Below, piece by piece: positions 5,908-6,666 of a stretch of 6,666 nucleotides of DNA (positions within the stretch are counted from its first letter, which is position 1; each line of letters starts with the position of its first letter). The notes beneath the pieces were generated by a model that was given only the letters and a program-made list of their open reading frames with translations, did not search any database and was not told where the DNA came from. The stretch covers positions 1 to 6,666 of the forward strand of contig SKZB01000072.1 of NCBI GenBank assembly GCA_007127615.1, read 5' to 3'. The stretch is from Phycisphaerales bacterium. GTDB taxonomy: Bacteria; Planctomycetota; Phycisphaerae; Phycisphaerales; SM1A02. Both the position numbers and the translations under genes were made by a program.

Positions 5908-6666
5908 AGTGTTTCCAGACCCGTCGCCGGCAACCGGGACGATCCGCCCTCTCGGTCATCTTCTGGTGGGTGCTGGTTTCCAACTTCACGCTTCTGCTGC
6001 TGAAACTGTTCTACCGAATTCGTCTGATCGGCAAAGAGCACATTCCCGAAACCGGACCGGCGATCTTCATCGCGAACCATCAGTCGTTTCTCGACCCGTG
6101 CATCGTCGGCGTGCTGACGATGGATCGGCCGTTCTCCTCCCTGGCCCGGGCGAGTCTCTTTCGCAATCCTTTTTTCGCGTGGATCATTCGTCAGCTCGGC
6201 GCGGTGCCGATCAGCCAGGGCCGGGGGCATGCGGGCGCGCTGCGCACCGCGCTGGGAGAGCTGGACGCGGGGCGCACGGTTCTGCTCTATCCCGAAGGCA
6301 GCCGCACGCCCGACGGCCGGATGCACGAGTTTCAACGCGGCGTGCTGCTGCTCATCAAGAAGGCCAATGCGCCGATTATCCCGATCGCACTCGAAGGCGC
6401 GCACGATGTCTGGCCCATCGGGCGATCGATGCCGCGCCCGACCGGACGTCTGGCCGTGAAGGCCGGCGAACCGATCGATCCGGAGACGCTGATGCGCGAA
6501 CACGGTGACGCTCCGATGGAATTCCTCCGATCCGGAATCGACCGGATGCGGGCCGAGTTGCGCGATGAGCTGCGGCAACGCTCGGGCGGCCGGTACCCGC
6601 GCCCGGACGCCGCGGATCACGACGCGGATCAGACCCGCCGGGCGAAATCCGAAACCGATACCGAGA
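5904..6666 (+). CDS. plsC: 1-acyl-sn-glycerol-3-phosphate acyltransferase, PlsC family (3' end cut by window edge)
   Basis: Membrane-associated acyltransferase converting lysophosphatidic acid to phosphatidic acid in phospholipid synthesis. The frame begins with GTG at 5904, whose GTGA overlaps the cmk stop, and stays open to the window end (254 codons). A hydrophobic N-terminal anchor spans about residues 15-37. Block I NHQSFLDP has His59 and Asp64 (the H-x4-D catalytic pair). Block II is GAVPISQGR. Block III is LYPEGSRTPDGR around residues 128-139, with Glu131 and Gly132. Block IV is IIPIALEG around Pro160. All four PlsC blocks are intact. After about residue 225 the sequence turns polar and charged (RYPRPDAADHDADQT and onward), beyond the usual catalytic domain, and its end is not visible. 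The GTG start is supported by the overlap and by the membrane anchor following directly; no Shine-Dalgarno is seen. Other LPLAT acyltransferases, for example acting on ornithine lipids, remain possible. Confidence 0.92.
   Translation, partial: MKCFQTRRRQPGRSALSVIFWWVLVSNFTLLLLKLFYRIRLIGKEHIPETGPAIFIANHQSFLDPCIVGVLTMDRPFSSLARASLFRNPFFAWIIRQLGAVPISQGRGHAGALRTALGELDAGRTVLLYPEGSRTPDGRMHEFQRGVLLLIKKANAPIIPIALEGAHDVWPIGRSMPRPTGRLAVKAGEPIDPETLMREHGDAPMEFLRSGIDRMRAELRDELRQRSGGRYPRPDAADHDADQTRRAKSETDTE

Noticed and set aside
5888..6508. Plus-strand ATG-initiated frame covering most of plsC
   Set aside because: This frame gives an Arg-rich, motif-free product. The frame starting with GTG at 5904 has all four acyltransferase blocks.
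5119..6620. Minus-strand open frames opposite cmk and plsC
   Set aside because: The plus strand carries every catalytic motif of Cmk and PlsC. The antisense products are compositionally biased shadows.
1..6666. CRISPR arrays, insertion sequences, prophage or toxin-antitoxin genes
   Set aside because: No repeat-spacer periodicity, transposase motifs or small paired ORFs were found on either strand.

Overview
The window looks like a piece of a GC-rich bacterial chromosome (roughly 60% G+C). It carries ordinary housekeeping and envelope genes and no mobile or phage functions. Strong Shine-Dalgarno sequences are missing in front of every start. Gene content, the TIM-barrel/cmk/plsC order and the protein style recall Planctomycetota, perhaps Phycisphaerae-like. 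That placement is an inference from general knowledge, not a demonstrated one.

There are two divergent gene blocks. The left block is on the minus strand and reads, in transcription order, gcvH (glycine cleavage H protein), an ABC-transporter ATPase of the LolD/MacB type, and a large FtsX/MacB-type permease with about ten membrane segments. The ATPase and permease reading frames overlap by about 59 bp. gcvH ends 51 bp before the ATPase, so the three are probably co-transcribed. The ABC pair forms a complete exporter core that would act on lipoproteins, lipids or peptides at the inner membrane.

The right block is on the plus strand: an atypical sugar-phosphate-isomerase-like TIM-barrel protein, cytidylate kinase (cmk), and a 1-acyl-glycerol-3-phosphate acyltransferase (plsC) that runs off the right edge. 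The spacing is very tight: 1 bp between the first two genes and a 4-bp GTGA overlap between the last two. Cmk makes CDP, the precursor of CTP and hence of CDP-diacylglycerol, and PlsC makes phosphatidic acid, the lipid partner in that reaction. The pairing therefore makes metabolic sense.

Between the blocks lie about 620 bp without a gene. This stretch holds most of the non-routine signals: a sigma70-like promoter candidate facing gcvH, three helically phased 10-bp repeats just upstream of it, a 9-bp inverted repeat, an AT-rich segment with a weak plus-strand promoter candidate, and a good intrinsic-terminator-shaped hairpin with no gene in front of it. The last implies either a small RNA or an attenuated leader for the right block. 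A further strong hairpin lies nearer the right-hand genes. No clearly new multi-gene system is visible; the intergenic RNA/regulatory region is the best candidate for something undescribed.
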